Shown in pieces: positions 16,654-25,039 of a stretch of DNA of 43,247 nt. The translations under genes and the position numbers were made by a program. The notes beneath the pieces are model-generated. The model saw only the letters and a program-made list of their open reading frames with translations, was not told the origin of the DNA and made no database searches. Location of the stretch: assembly GCA_020444425.1 (NCBI GenBank), contig JAHLLB010000038.1, forward strand, positions 1 through 43,247. The letters run 5' to 3'. Source of the stretch: a bacterium. Its GTDB lineage: Bacteria; Electryoneota; Electryoneia; Electryoneales; Electryoneaceae. The stretch's first letter is position 1; every line of letters starts with the position of its first letter.

Positions 16654-17237
16654 GGCGGTTGTCCTCGGTTGGCTCTGGAGACCATCGGAAGATAGCGGTG
16701 ACGTGAATCGAGGGTCAAGCGGTGATATGACTTTGCGTATTCCATCACAAGGCCTTACCTTGACCCTTGCCAGGCCGAGAAAGGCGTGGGATTTGTAGGA
16801 AGTACGCTGAAAGACTGGAGAAAGGTGCTGTTATGATTGTTAGCACCTTGATTTCGGGGGCCAAGTTTAAGCTCTCCGAACAGCGTGAAAAGCCCCGAGG
16901 TGACCGTTACCTTGTGAGTTAGCAATCTGCGAGCGGGATATCCATCCAGCCGTAGCCGTGAATCGCACCTGACACAGCGACAATCTGGAGATAAGGCCAA
17001 GTTGGCCTGTTTGTTATCGGGGTGTCTGCGAAATCTTTCACGAACACCGTGGTGACATTGTCCCAGATGATTGTTTAGTCGGATGCAGGTTTCACCGGAA
17101 TCAGTATTTTAGCGAGTAGTCTTGGATCTGTTGTCAAGCTTGAAGTGGAAATAGGCCGCACGTTCGCATGACTGCACGTCCGGGTTGGCATCCGGCCGGG
17201 CTGAGCGCATGCGGAAACTTGGTTCAGGGGAGGTCTC
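16654..17237. promoter_or_regulatory. Divergent intergenic region between the exporter and dsrA
   Basis: This 584-base gap must hold the promoters of both the exporter (leftward) and the dsr operon (rightward). Visible elements are a perfect 8-bp stem AAGGTGCT/AGCACCTT at 16822-16829 and 16842-16849, a 10-bp palindrome TCAAGCTTGA at 17134-17143 about 95 bases before dsrA, and a strong ribosome site AGGGGAGGT at 17226-17234. No -35/-10 pair is convincing and no small gene was recognised. Confidence 0.4.
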
Positions 17238-18434
17238 ATGCCAAAAGAGTACAAGACGCCGAAACTTGATGAGCTGGAAAAGGGACCGTGGCCCAGCTTC
17301 GTCAAGGAGATTAAGCTGGCTGCAAAGCAAAGCGAAATGTCGAACGACCTGCTTGGTCAGTTGGAGCAGTCGTACGACGAACGTCTCGGCCACTGGAAGC
17401 ACGGCGGCATCGTTGGCGTTATGGGTTACGGCGGTGGTGTCATCGGCCGTTACAGCGATTTGCCGAACGAGTATCCGAAGGTTTCACACTTCCACACGAT
17501 CCGTGTGAATCAGCCGTCGGGTTGGTTCTACACGTCGGAAGCCCTCCGCACGATTTGCGACATTTGGGACAGGCATGGTTCGGGATTGACGAACATGCAC
17601 GGTTCCACTGGCGACATGGTCTTCCTCGGCACGCGTACGGAAGAGTTGGAACCGATCTTCGAGGAACTGACCGAAGCGGGTTGGGACCTTGGTGGTTCGG
17701 GTTCGGACGTTCGTACCCCGTCCTGCTGCGTGGGCAAGGCGCGTTGTGAGTGGGCCTGTTACGACACGATGAAGGTCTGCTACGACATCACGATGCGTTA
17801 CCAGGACGAGCTTCACCGTCCGGCCTTCCCGTACAAGTTCAAGTTCAAGTTCTCCGGCTGCCCGAACGACTGTGTTGCGTCGATCGCGCGTTCGGACTGC
17901 TCCTTGATCGGTACGTGGAAAGATGACATTCGCATTGACGACGCCGAAGTGGCGAAGTATGCGGATGATGGACTTGACATTTTCCATGATGTCGTGCTCA
18001 ACTGCCCGACCAAGGCAATGCACTTTGATCACGACTCGAAGAAGCTGACTGTCGAGAATGAAGGCTGCGTCCGTTGCATGCACTGCATCAACGTGATGCC
18101 GAAGGCACTGCGTCCGGGTCTGGACACGGGTGCTATCTTCCTGCTCGGCGCGAAGGCTCCGATCGTTGAAGGCGCGTTGCTGTCCAGCGTGATCGTGCCG
18201 TTCATCAACCTCGATGACGAAGAAGAGTTTGAAGACTTCTGCGATCTCGTGGATGAGATGATCGATGTCTGGTGCGAAGAGGGCAAGAATCGCGAACGCA
18301 TCGGCGAATTCATCCAGCGTGTCGGTATGGGCAATTTCCTTGAGGCGGTTGGTCTTGAACCGGCGCCGGAAATGGTTGCCTATCCTCGTGACAATCCGTA
18401 CGTGTTCTACGAGATGGACGGGGAAGACGAGTAA
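17238..18434 (+). CDS. dsrA: Dissimilatory sulfite reductase subunit alpha
   Basis: 398 residues, normal for DsrA. With DsrB it reduces sulfite, passing sulfur to DsrC. The siroheme-linked [4Fe-4S] cluster motif is C-x5-C ... C-x3-C: Cys164, Cys170, Cys208 and Cys212 in 'SCCVGKARC' and 'SGCPNDC'. The inserted ferredoxin-type domain has Cys256 and Cys277/280/283 ('NCPTKA', 'CVRCMHC'). All expected ligands are present, so the subunit looks functional. It starts at ATG 17238 behind a strong ribosome site, as the first gene of the operon. The accompanying dsrD indicates the reductive type; a tree would be needed to place the DsrAB lineage. Confidence 0.97.
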   Translation: MPKEYKTPKLDELEKGPWPSFVKEIKLAAKQSEMSNDLLGQLEQSYDERLGHWKHGGIVGVMGYGGGVIGRYSDLPNEYPKVSHFHTIRVNQPSGWFYTSEALRTICDIWDRHGSGLTNMHGSTGDMVFLGTRTEELEPIFEELTEAGWDLGGSGSDVRTPSCCVGKARCEWACYDTMKVCYDITMRYQDELHRPAFPYKFKFKFSGCPNDCVASIARSDCSLIGTWKDDIRIDDAEVAKYADDGLDIFHDVVLNCPTKAMHFDHDSKKLTVENEGCVRCMHCINVMPKALRPGLDTGAIFLLGAKAPIVEGALLSSVIVPFINLDDEEEFEDFCDLVDEMIDVWCEEGKNRERIGEFIQRVGMGNFLEAVGLEPAPEMVAYPRDNPYVFYEMDGEDE

Positions 18435-18442
18435 TCGTGGAT

Positions 18443-18468
18443 CTGTCGGCCTGGTAACGGGCTGACAG
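18443..18468 (+). other. Hairpin between dsrA and dsrB
   Basis: CTGTCGGC (18443-18450) and GCTGACAG (18461-18468) pair over 8 bp with one G-U. With no T-run after it, it is more likely an RNA stability or processing element than a terminator. The dsrB ribosome site (AAGGAG) follows about 30 bases later. Confidence 0.35.
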
Positions 18469-18511
18469 TAGCGTCGAGTGTTGTAGTACTTTCAGCAAAA
18501 GGAGCACAACG

Positions 18512-19606
18512 ATGGCTGAGACGAAGCCTCGGATTACGGATATTGGCCCGCCGGATTACAAGAAGTTTCTTCCGCCGGTGGTCGCAAAGAATTACGGGCA
18601 GTGGAAGTACCATGAACAGTTGGAACCGGGCGTGATGGTTCACGTCGCGGAAAGTGGCGACATGATCTACACCATTCGTGCCGCCAGCCCGCGTCTGCTC
18701 GCGACCGAAACGATCCGGTTCTACGCGGAAGTGGCCGAAAAGTATTGCGATGGCCATCTGCGTTTCACCAGCCGCCACAACGTGGAATTCCTGACTTCGG
18801 AAAAAGCGAACGTCCCGAAGATCAAGAAGGAGTTGGAAGACCGCGGCAACCTCATCGGCGGTATCGGCAGCCGGATCACCAGCATTGTCCACACCCAGGG
18901 CTGGGTGCACTGCCACAGCGCCGCGACGGATGCGTCCGGTGTTGTCAAGGCGACGATGGATGAGCTGGCCGACTACTTCACCACGATTGAAACCCCGGCA
19001 AAGTGCCGTATCGCGTTGGCATGCTGCTTGAACATGTGCGGCGCCGTGCACTGCTCGGACATCGCGATTCTCGGTATTCACACCGGTCGGCCGCGCATCG
19101 ACCACGCGAACCTCAACAAGATCTGCGAAATCCCGAACCTGTCGGCTTCCTGCCCGACGGCGGCGATTCGCCCGAAGACGGTTGATGGTACGCCCAGCGT
19201 CGAAGTGATTGAAGAGAACTGCATGTACTGCGCGAACTGCTTCACGGTTTGCCCGGCGATGCCGTTGGCGGATGCGGATCTCGACGGTGTCTCGATCTGG
19301 GTCGGCGGCAAGGTGTCGAACGCGCGCAGCAAGCCGCGTTTCTCCAAGCTCGCGGTTCCGTTCCTGCCGAACACACCGCCGCGTTGGCCGGAAGTTACCG
19401 GCGCGGTGAAGACGATTGTCGAAGCGTGGGCCGGCAACGCCCGCAAGTATGAGCGTGTCGGTGACTGGATTGAACGTATCGGTTGGCCGCGCTTCTTCAA
19501 ACTGACCGGCTTCGAATTCTCGAAGGAACACATCGACGACTACAAGTTCGCCGGTCTGAGTTTACAGCGCACCGCCCAGATCCACCACGTGGACTGGGAT
19601 GATTAA
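18512..19606 (+). CDS. dsrB: Dissimilatory sulfite reductase subunit beta
   Basis: 364 residues. This subunit supplies the C-x(n)-CC-x3-C cluster ligands (Cys134, Cys171, Cys172, Cys176, in '[10 protein letters not shown]' and '[12 protein letters not shown]') for the catalytic siroheme-[4Fe-4S] centre. It also has a ferredoxin domain with Cys214 and Cys237/240/243 plus Cys247 ('[12 protein letters not shown]'). The length and motifs fit a complete, active DsrB. The ATG follows AAGGAG. The gene lies 77 bases after dsrA, with a small hairpin in the gap, and its stop lies at the edge of the dsrD ribosome site, so the three genes should be one transcript. Confidence 0.97.
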   Translation: MAETKPRITDIGPPDYKKFLPPVVAKNYGQWKYHEQLEPGVMVHVAESGDMIYTIRAASPRLLATETIRFYAEVAEKYCDGHLRFTSRHNVEFLTSEKANVPKIKKELEDRGNLIGGIGSRITSIVHTQGWVHCHSAATDASGVVKATMDELADYFTTIETPAKCRIALACCLNMCGAVHCSDIAILGIHTGRPRIDHANLNKICEIPNLSASCPTAAIRPKTVDGTPSVEVIEENCMYCANCFTVCPAMPLADADLDGVSIWVGGKVSNARSKPRFSKLAVPFLPNTPPRWPEVTGAVKTIVEAWAGNARKYERVGDWIERIGWPRFFKLTGFEFSKEHIDDYKFAGLSLQRTAQIHHVDWDD

Positions 19607-19618
19607 CGGAGGTTGACC

Positions 19619-19858
19619 ATGACCACCGAGCAAATCGCCGACGAGATGTTTGCAATGGTGAAAGAGGCCACGGAAATGGGCAAGAAGCTCAAGCCGATGG
19701 ATCTCACCAAGGCGATGGTTAAGAAGTACGATGACGTCGACAAAAAAGCGACGAAGGCCGCGATCAAGGAATTGGTCGACAATGGCCGCCTTGTGTACAC
19801 GTACTTCGGCGGAACGTTCCTCGAACTTCCGCATCGTGAAGGCGCCGCGAACGACTGA
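19619..19858 (+). CDS. dsrD: DsrD, small activator of DsrAB
   Basis: 79 residues, the typical size. The sequence 'MTTEQIADEMFAMVKE' to 'GRLVYTYFGGTFLELPHREG' is the DsrD winged-helix fold. DsrD does not bind DNA in its known role but increases sulfite reduction by DsrAB, and its presence is used as a marker of reductive rather than oxidative dsr pathways. ACGGAGG lies seven bases before the ATG at 19619. It follows dsrB by 12 bases, the canonical dsrABD order. Confidence 0.95.
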   Translation: MTTEQIADEMFAMVKEATEMGKKLKPMDLTKAMVKKYDDVDKKATKAAIKELVDNGRLVYTYFGGTFLELPHREGAAND

Positions 19859-19902
19859 TCACAGCCTGGTCTGTTGAAGTCATCCGGCTGAGTGTTTCCT
19901 GA

Positions 19903-19936
19903 TCCCCCGGTGGACCGCTGTATCCCCGCCGGGGGA
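19903..19936 (+). other. Hairpin between dsrD and dsrL
   Basis: TCCCCCGG (19903-19910) and CCGGGGGA (19929-19936) form a perfect, GC-rich 8-bp stem with an 18-base loop. There is no T-run. It sits in the largest gap (175 bases) of the dsrA-to-dsrN part of the operon and could set a partial stop or an RNA processing point, giving more dsrABD message than downstream message. Confidence 0.45.
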
Positions 19937-20033
19937 GGATGGAACATCATTTGACAGGTCGAAGGCGCTCTTCGCGGCCACCGGTGGTGGGGGACACTGG
20001 GACGCGTGGACCGAACCAGAAAAGGATTGCAGC

Positions 20034-21728
20034 ATGGCAATCAAACGAGCGAAACAGAAGAAGTCGCTCAGTGAAACTGCAGCGCACCGGGGTGGCGGAT
20101 CGTCGCGTCAAACCTCGGACAAGCGTCCTTACCATGAAGAGAAGACGGCTCCGTGTATGGTTGGCTGCCCCCAGGGAACGCCGATCCGTGAGTCGTTGAA
20201 CATGATCAGCCTGCACGAGAAACATGGAATTACGCTGGAAGAGTCGTTCACGCTTGCGTGGCACAACTGGGCCAACGTGAATCCGTTTCCGTCGGTGCTG
20301 GGTCGTGTTTGTCCCAATCCTTGTGAAGATCAGTGCAACCGCAAGTCGAAGGATGGCGCGGTTGGCGTCAACAAGGTGGAACGTTTCCTCGGCGACTGGG
20401 GTCTGGAACATGGTCTCACGCTGAAGAAGGATGATGACGCGCAGGAGTATAAGGAAAAGATCGCGGTGATCGGGTCCGGACCGTCCGGCTTGAACGCGGC
20501 CTATTACATGGCTCGCAAGGGCTACAAGGTCACGATCTTCGAAGCGTTCGACAAGCTCGGCGGCATGCTGCGTTATGGCATCCCGGAGTATCGTCTCCCG
20601 CGTGACATTCTGGACAAGGAAATCCAGCGCATTCTCGAGCTCGGCGTTGAGGTGAAGACGAATGTCGCGGTCGGCCGTGATATTCCGTTCAAGCAGATCG
20701 ACGACGAGTTCGACGCAGTTTATGTCGCCATCGGCGCCCACAAGGGCCGCCTGCTCGGCCTGGACGGCGAGAAGGAAGCGACGAATGTGGTCACCGGCGT
20801 CAACTTCCTCAATCTGGTCAACTCCGGCAACCCGCCGGATGTCGGCAAGAAGGTGGTGGTTGTTGGTGGTGGTGACTCGGCGATGGACGCCGCCCGTGTC
20901 TGCAAGCGGTTGGGCGCGGATGTGACGTTGCTGTATCGCCGTACCCGCAACGAGATGCCGGCCATCGAAGAGGATATCGTCGGCGGCGAGAAGGAAAACA
21001 TCAACTTCATTTTCCTCGCGACGCCGGTTGGATTGAACGTCGAGGGCGACAAGTGCACGACGATCAAGTGCCAGAAGATGGAACTCGGTGAACCGGATTC
21101 GTCCGGCCGCCGCCGTCCGGTGCCGATCGACGAGTTCTTCGACCTCGAGGTGGATTACCTCATCCCGTCCATCAGCCAGGAACCGGAATTTGAAGGCCTG
21201 GAAGAAACGGGTGGCAATCCGAAGGACTGGCTCAGTGTTGATGACTTCATGATTCGTGACGCCGACCGGAATTTGTACGCCGGCGGTGACGCGATGGAGC
21301 TGGGTCTGGTCACGGTCGCGTTGTACCAGGGCCGTCGTGCGGCGGATACGATGCACGCGCGGTTCCGTGGTCTGCCGGTCGAGATTCCGATCCATTCTCC
21401 GGTGATCGACGATAAGAAGGTGCTGCTCGATTATTATGAGCCGAAAAAGCGCCTGACGGTCGAAGAAGTGGATCCGGAAAAGCGTGTGCTATCATTGACG
21501 GAGGAAGTGGAACGGACATTCACCGCTGCCGAAGCGGTGTCGGAAGCGTCCCGCTGCCTCAGTTGCGGCATGTGCATTGAGTGCGGTCAGTGCTACGTGT
21601 ACTGCCAGGACCAGGTGATCCAGAAGCCGGCGCAGCCGGGTGAAAAGTACACGTTCAAGCTGGAAATGTGCCAGGGTTGCAGCAAATGTGAGGAAGTCTG
21701 CCCCTGTGGTTACATTCAGATGAAGTAA
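20034..21728 (+). CDS. dsrL: DsrL-like NAD(P)H oxidoreductase with C-terminal ferredoxin domain
   Basis: 564 residues. The N terminus has the GltD-type cluster ligands (Cys41, Cys45, Cys93, Cys97, Cys101), then an FAD-binding Rossmann motif 'IGSGPSGLNAAYYMARKG' (about 147-163), an NAD(P)H-binding motif 'VGGGDSAMDAARVCKRLG', and from about 508 a C-terminal domain with two [4Fe-4S] motifs ('CLSCGMCIECGQC' and 'CQGCSKCEEVC'). This is the DsrL architecture. DsrL of Allochromatium transfers electrons between NADH and DsrAB, and related DsrL-2 proteins occur with DsrD in some sulfur-reducing or disproportionating lineages. Here it would supply NAD(P)H electrons to DsrAB. At 564 residues it is shorter than the roughly 650-residue Allochromatium protein. 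A generic GltD-like oxidoreductase is the alternative, but the context strongly favours DsrL. Confidence 0.85.
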   Translation: MAIKRAKQKKSLSETAAHRGGGSSRQTSDKRPYHEEKTAPCMVGCPQGTPIRESLNMISLHEKHGITLEESFTLAWHNWANVNPFPSVLGRVCPNPCEDQCNRKSKDGAVGVNKVERFLGDWGLEHGLTLKKDDDAQEYKEKIAVIGSGPSGLNAAYYMARKGYKVTIFEAFDKLGGMLRYGIPEYRLPRDILDKEIQRILELGVEVKTNVAVGRDIPFKQIDDEFDAVYVAIGAHKGRLLGLDGEKEATNVVTGVNFLNLVNSGNPPDVGKKVVVVGGGDSAMDAARVCKRLGADVTLLYRRTRNEMPAIEEDIVGGEKENINFIFLATPVGLNVEGDKCTTIKCQKMELGEPDSSGRRRPVPIDEFFDLEVDYLIPSISQEPEFEGLEETGGNPKDWLSVDDFMIRDADRNLYAGGDAMELGLVTVALYQGRRAADTMHARFRGLPVEIPIHSPVIDDKKVLLDYYEPKKRLTVEEVDPEKRVLSLTEEVERTFTAAEAVSEASRCLSCGMCIECGQCYVYCQDQVIQKPAQPGEKYTFKLEMCQGCSKCEEVCPCGYIQMK

Positions 21729-21832
21729 CAGAGCCAGTGGTGGGGGATTCGCCGTTGGTCTTGCAGTTGTTGAGCAGCAAAGGGTGAACCGGGCTCGTCG
21801 CTTGCCGACGGGCAGAGCTTAAGGATGGTACC

Positions 21833-22150
21833 ATGCCCGATTTCGAGTACAACGGAAAAACGGTGTCTGTCGATGAAGACGGTTTCATCGAAGATCCGGA
21901 TGTCTGGAACGAGGAATTGGCCGCAGCGCTCGCCAAGGGTGAAGGTGTGGACGCTCTCACCGATGAGCACTGGAACATTGTCAACTACCTGCGCAACTAC
22001 TACCAGCAGTTCGGCATCGCGCCGATGGTACGGAAGCTTTGTAAGGAAACAAAGACTCCGCTGAAGCGCGTCTACGAGCTGTTCCCGTCCGGCCCGGCGA
22101 AGGGTGCCTGCAAGGTGGCGGGCCTGCCGAAGCCGACCGGGTGTGTCTGA
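21833..22150 (+). CDS. dsrC: DsrC, sulfur carrier protein of dissimilatory sulfite reduction
   Basis: 105 residues, normal for DsrC/TusE-type proteins. The flexible C-terminal arm keeps both redox cysteines, Cys93 and Cys104, in the C-x10-C spacing ('GACKVAGLPKPTGCV'), with the second Cys penultimate. This marks a true DsrC rather than the single-Cys TusE. It accepts sulfur from DsrAB as a DsrC trisulfide, which the DsrMKJOP complex then reduces. The ATG follows AAGGATGG. In many sulfate reducers dsrC lies away from dsrAB; here it is in the operon directly after dsrL and seven bases before dsrN. Confidence 0.97.
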   Translation: MPDFEYNGKTVSVDEDGFIEDPDVWNEELAAALAKGEGVDALTDEHWNIVNYLRNYYQQFGIAPMVRKLCKETKTPLKRVYELFPSGPAKGACKVAGLPKPTGCV

Positions 22151-22156
22151 TCTGAG

Positions 22157-23662
22157 ATGAGGCAACCCTGTGCGTCCTTGACGGTAGCCGGCCTTGGCGG
22201 CGACTCGGGCAAAACCCTTGTCGCGTTGGGGCTGGCTGCCGGCTGGGCGGAAAAAGGGCTGCGGGTCGCTCCGTTCAAGAAGGGCCCGGACTACATTGAC
22301 GCAGCCTGGTTGTCGCTGGCTGCGCAAGCCCCCTGCCGGAACCTGGATACGTTTCTCATGACCGACGAAGCCATTCGCCGGACGTGGACGTATTGCTGCC
22401 AACGCACGGATGTGAGTGTGGTTGAGGGCAACCGGGGGCTGTACGACGGGATGGATGCCCGCGGCAGCCACAGCACGGCTGAACTTGCGAAACGGCTGAA
22501 TTCGCCGGTTCTGCTGGTTCTCGATGCGACCAAAGTGACCGCGACACTCGCGGCCATTGTTCTCGGTGTACGGCAGTTTGACCCGTCGGTTCCGCTGGCG
22601 GGAGTGGTGCTGAACAGGATCGGTGGATCCCGTCACGAACGGGTGGCACGGGAAGCGATCGAGACCCACACGGATCTGCGGGTTCTCGGCGCGATCCCAC
22701 GGGTGAAGGGCGGAGAGGAGTTGCTGCCGGGTCGTCACCTGGGGCTGATCACCGTGGATGAGCACCCGCGGGCGAAAGCTGCGATAGACACTGCCCGCAA
22801 GTTGGTGAACGACCACGTGGATGTCGGCACCTTGCTGGCGGTCGAACAGACCGGCAGTTCCGCATTGCGCGTTTGTATTCTCCCTCAAACTGACCTTTCA
22901 TCCATCCCTGATCCGCCTGAAGACGATGCACGTCCGCCTGTCGAGGAACGAGTCGCGCATCCCGCGCCGATTCACATCTTCTCGGGCAGCGCCCATGAGT
23001 TGCAGGCGCGTGGTCCCGCGAGAATCGCGGTGCTGCGTGACAGCGCCTTCTCCTTCTATTATCCGGAGAATCTGGAAGCGTTGCGCCGGGGTGGGGCGGA
23101 CATTGTGCGTGTAGATTCGCTGCACGACAAGGCGTTGCCGGACGATATCCACGCGTTGTACATCGGCGGCGGATTTCCGGAAACGCACGCGCAGAAGATT
23201 GCGAAGAACAAGTCGCTGCTGGCGTCCATCAAGCAGGCTGCGGCAGACGATCTGCCGATTTACGCTGAGTGTGGCGGGTTGATGCTGCTCTGTGACTCCA
23301 TTGAGTTTGACGGCAAACGCAGCAAGATGGCAGGCGTATTTCCCATCCAGGCCAGATGGTCGAAGAAACCGGCCGGGCATGGCTACACGATGGGCGAAGT
23401 CAGCGGGATCAATCCGTTTTATCCCGTCGGCACGAAGTTGCGCGGGCATGAATTCCACCACTCGCATCTGCGGGATCTTGGGGGAGATCCTGAGGTGGCG
23501 ACGGTGGTAGCGTTGACCAAGGGCAACGGTGTCGGCGGTTCGCGGGACGGATTGACGTACCGAAATGTGCTCGCGTTGTACACGCATGTGCACGCCGCGG
23601 GTACGATCGAGTGGGCCGAGGGCATGCTTCGCGCGGCCTGGCGGTTCCGGGATAGTCGTTAA
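22157..23662 (+). CDS. dsrN: DsrN, CbiA-like siroheme amidase
   Basis: 501 residues of the cobyrinate a,c-diamide synthase (CbiA/CobB) family. An N-terminal dethiobiotin-synthetase-like ATP domain has the P-loop 'GLGGDSGKT' (12-20), 'PFKKGPDYID' and 'VVEGNRGLYDG'. A C-terminal glutamine amidotransferase domain has nucleophile Cys372 in 'YAECGGLMLL' and a conserved 'HEFHHSHLR'. In dsr operons this protein (DsrN) is thought to amidate siroheme to siroamide for DsrAB. Classic cobyrinate amidation for B12 cannot be excluded, but no cobalamin genes are nearby. It starts seven bases after dsrC. Confidence 0.92.
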   Translation: MRQPCASLTVAGLGGDSGKTLVALGLAAGWAEKGLRVAPFKKGPDYIDAAWLSLAAQAPCRNLDTFLMTDEAIRRTWTYCCQRTDVSVVEGNRGLYDGMDARGSHSTAELAKRLNSPVLLVLDATKVTATLAAIVLGVRQFDPSVPLAGVVLNRIGGSRHERVAREAIETHTDLRVLGAIPRVKGGEELLPGRHLGLITVDEHPRAKAAIDTARKLVNDHVDVGTLLAVEQTGSSALRVCILPQTDLSSIPDPPEDDARPPVEERVAHPAPIHIFSGSAHELQARGPARIAVLRDSAFSFYYPENLEALRRGGADIVRVDSLHDKALPDDIHALYIGGGFPETHAQKIAKNKSLLASIKQAAADDLPIYAECGGLMLLCDSIEFDGKRSKMAGVFPIQARWSKKPAGHGYTMGEVSGINPFYPVGTKLRGHEFHHSHLRDLGGDPEVATVVALTKGNGVGGSRDGLTYRNVLALYTHVHAAGTIEWAEGMLRAAWRFRDSR

Positions 23663-23683
23663 CCCCCAGTTGTGGAGTGTTCG

Positions 23684-24226
23684 ATGGCGATCAAGATGCC
23701 ATCCCAGGAAGAAGTGCAGAAGGCGCAGGAACGGCAACGTCTGGAACAGGCGCGTGCGGCCGTTGAGAAGATGCAACAGGACATCGCCGGAGGCGCGGAT
23801 GACGCGAACATCTGGCATTCGCTCGGCGTTGCGTTGCTCAACCTCAGCGATTTCGCCGGCGCGCGGGACGCGATGTTGAAAGCGGTCGAACGTGACAAGG
23901 ACTTCCTGCACGCGTGGACCAACCTCGCCGTCGCCCATTACGAACTGGGCGAATACCAGTCAGCAGCGGTGGTCTCGAAACGGGCGATGGAAGTTCGAAT
24001 GGGATTTCTGCCCGCGCGCATGAACCTGGGCATGGCGTCGTTGAAGCTGGGACGCTTCGCGGAAGCGGAAACGCAGTTCCACGCGATCCTGCAGGCTGAG
24101 CCGGAGATGCCGATGGCGTTGGCCGGGATGACCAAGGCGCTTGAAGGATTGAACCGCAAGGACGAAGCCGCGCATTACAAACTCCGTGCGATCCAGGCGG
24201 GTGTCTGTTTTGTGGAAGATGAATAA
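23684..24226 (+). CDS. TPR-repeat protein within the dsr operon
   Basis: 180 residues from the ATG at 23684 (GTGGAG about six bases upstream); an in-frame GTG at 23672 is less likely. After a charged helical N terminus (about 1-35) come three to four tetratricopeptide repeats: 'ANIWHSLGVALLNLSDFAGARDAMLKAVERD', 'LHAWTNLAVAHYELGEYQSAAVVSKRAMEV', 'LPARMNLGMASLKLGRFAEAETQFHAILQAEP'. There is no signal peptide, so it should be cytosolic, where it could scaffold DsrC, DsrAB or the cytosolic face of DsrMK. It starts 22 bases after dsrN, same strand, so it is in the operon. I know no named dsr protein of this type; its function is open. Confidence 0.75.
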   Translation: MAIKMPSQEEVQKAQERQRLEQARAAVEKMQQDIAGGADDANIWHSLGVALLNLSDFAGARDAMLKAVERDKDFLHAWTNLAVAHYELGEYQSAAVVSKRAMEVRMGFLPARMNLGMASLKLGRFAEAETQFHAILQAEPEMPMALAGMTKALEGLNRKDEAAHYKLRAIQAGVCFVEDE

Positions 24227-24230
24227 ATCA

Positions 24231-24410
24231 AGTGCCCGTGTCTGCTTGCAGACGCGGATGCAGGCAAGGTGGCAAATGTGCCCCTGATGGCTGGGCCAGC
24301 AGGGATGTTGAAAGGTCGGACGATCCCTGCGAACCGCCATACATACGGCGGGTCACAGGGGCATGGCGACAGGAAATGGCGGATGATCCCAGACATGAAT
24401 GTCTGGGGCA
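24231..24410. repeat. Family B repeat cluster inside the dsr operon
   Basis: At least four hairpins in 180 bases: GTCTGC-tt-GCAGAC (24240-24253), TGGC-tg-GGCCAG region (24287-24302), CCGCC-atacata-CGGCGG region (24333-24351), and CCCAGACAT-ga-ATGTCTGGG (24388-24407). Individual units are shared with 4697-4735 and 14980-15047. It fills most of the 228-base gap between the TPR and RsbRD-N-like genes and leaves the downstream ribosome site intact (AGGATAGAAC before 24455). It could attenuate or process the transcript. Confidence 0.75.
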
Positions 24411-24454
24411 AGAGTTCAATTCTGTCCATGATGTGTATTTGTGAAGGATAGAAC

Positions 24455-25039
24455 ATGTTGATCGAAATCCTGCGGGAGAAACGCGATAACCTGATCAAGG
24501 GCTGGCAGGGCGCGGTTCGTGAGACCTATCCGAAGGGGAATCGGATCAAGTTCACGCAGCGGCCGCAGGAGTTCAACGACCCCATTGGTCATCTGCTGAA
24601 TCGTGATCTGCCGGTGCTGGTAGACCTGTTGCTGGACGGCGACATGGACAAGCCCGAGTTGCAAGCGCATCTCGAGCCGCTCTGCCGTCTGCGGTCGGTG
24701 CAGGATTTCACCCCGGCCGGGGCGATGGGTTTTGTCTATGCGATGAAGAAGCTGGTGCGGGAATCGTTGAGTGAGAGCGAGTTGAATGAACCGGGATTGC
24801 TGGCGGAATTGCTGGCGTTCGAATCCCGGATCGACCGGCTCGCGATGTACGCGTTTGATTTGTATGTCAGCTGCCGTGAAGAGCTGTTCGAGTTGCGGGC
24901 GAATGAAGCACGCCGCCGCAGTGAGTTGATCGTACAACACTTCGCGGAGCATGGCAAGGAAGCCTTTACAGAACGGGTGGACCCGCCGGAGGGGGAGAAG
25001 CCGGCGGTCACGAACGGACATGAAGGAGGCGAAGCATGA
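24455..25039 (+). CDS. RsbRD N-terminal-domain-like protein preceding dsrM
   Basis: 194 residues, cytosolic and helical. 'MLIEILREKRDNLIKGWQGAVRETYP' through 'LCRLRSVQDFTPAGAMGFVYAMKKLVRE' resembles the RsbT co-antagonist RsbRD N-terminal domain, a globin-like helical sensor module. It carries no STAS domain, so it is not a full stressosome RsbR. Comparable stand-alone proteins sit just before dsrM in several sulfate reducers, as I recall. Its last codons overlap the dsrM start (ATGA), so it is translationally coupled to the membrane complex and may assist or regulate it. The C-terminal 30 residues are low-complexity and acidic. Function not established. Confidence 0.7.
   Translation: MLIEILREKRDNLIKGWQGAVRETYPKGNRIKFTQRPQEFNDPIGHLLNRDLPVLVDLLLDGDMDKPELQAHLEPLCRLRSVQDFTPAGAMGFVYAMKKLVRESLSESELNEPGLLAELLAFESRIDRLAMYAFDLYVSCREELFELRANEARRRSELIVQHFAEHGKEAFTERVDPPEGEKPAVTNGHEGGEA

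Noticed and set aside
17238..23662. Reading the operon as an oxidative (reverse) dsr system because of dsrL
   Set aside because: dsrD is present and dsrEFH is not seen in the window; a reductive or disproportionating role is simpler, although a tree is needed to settle it.
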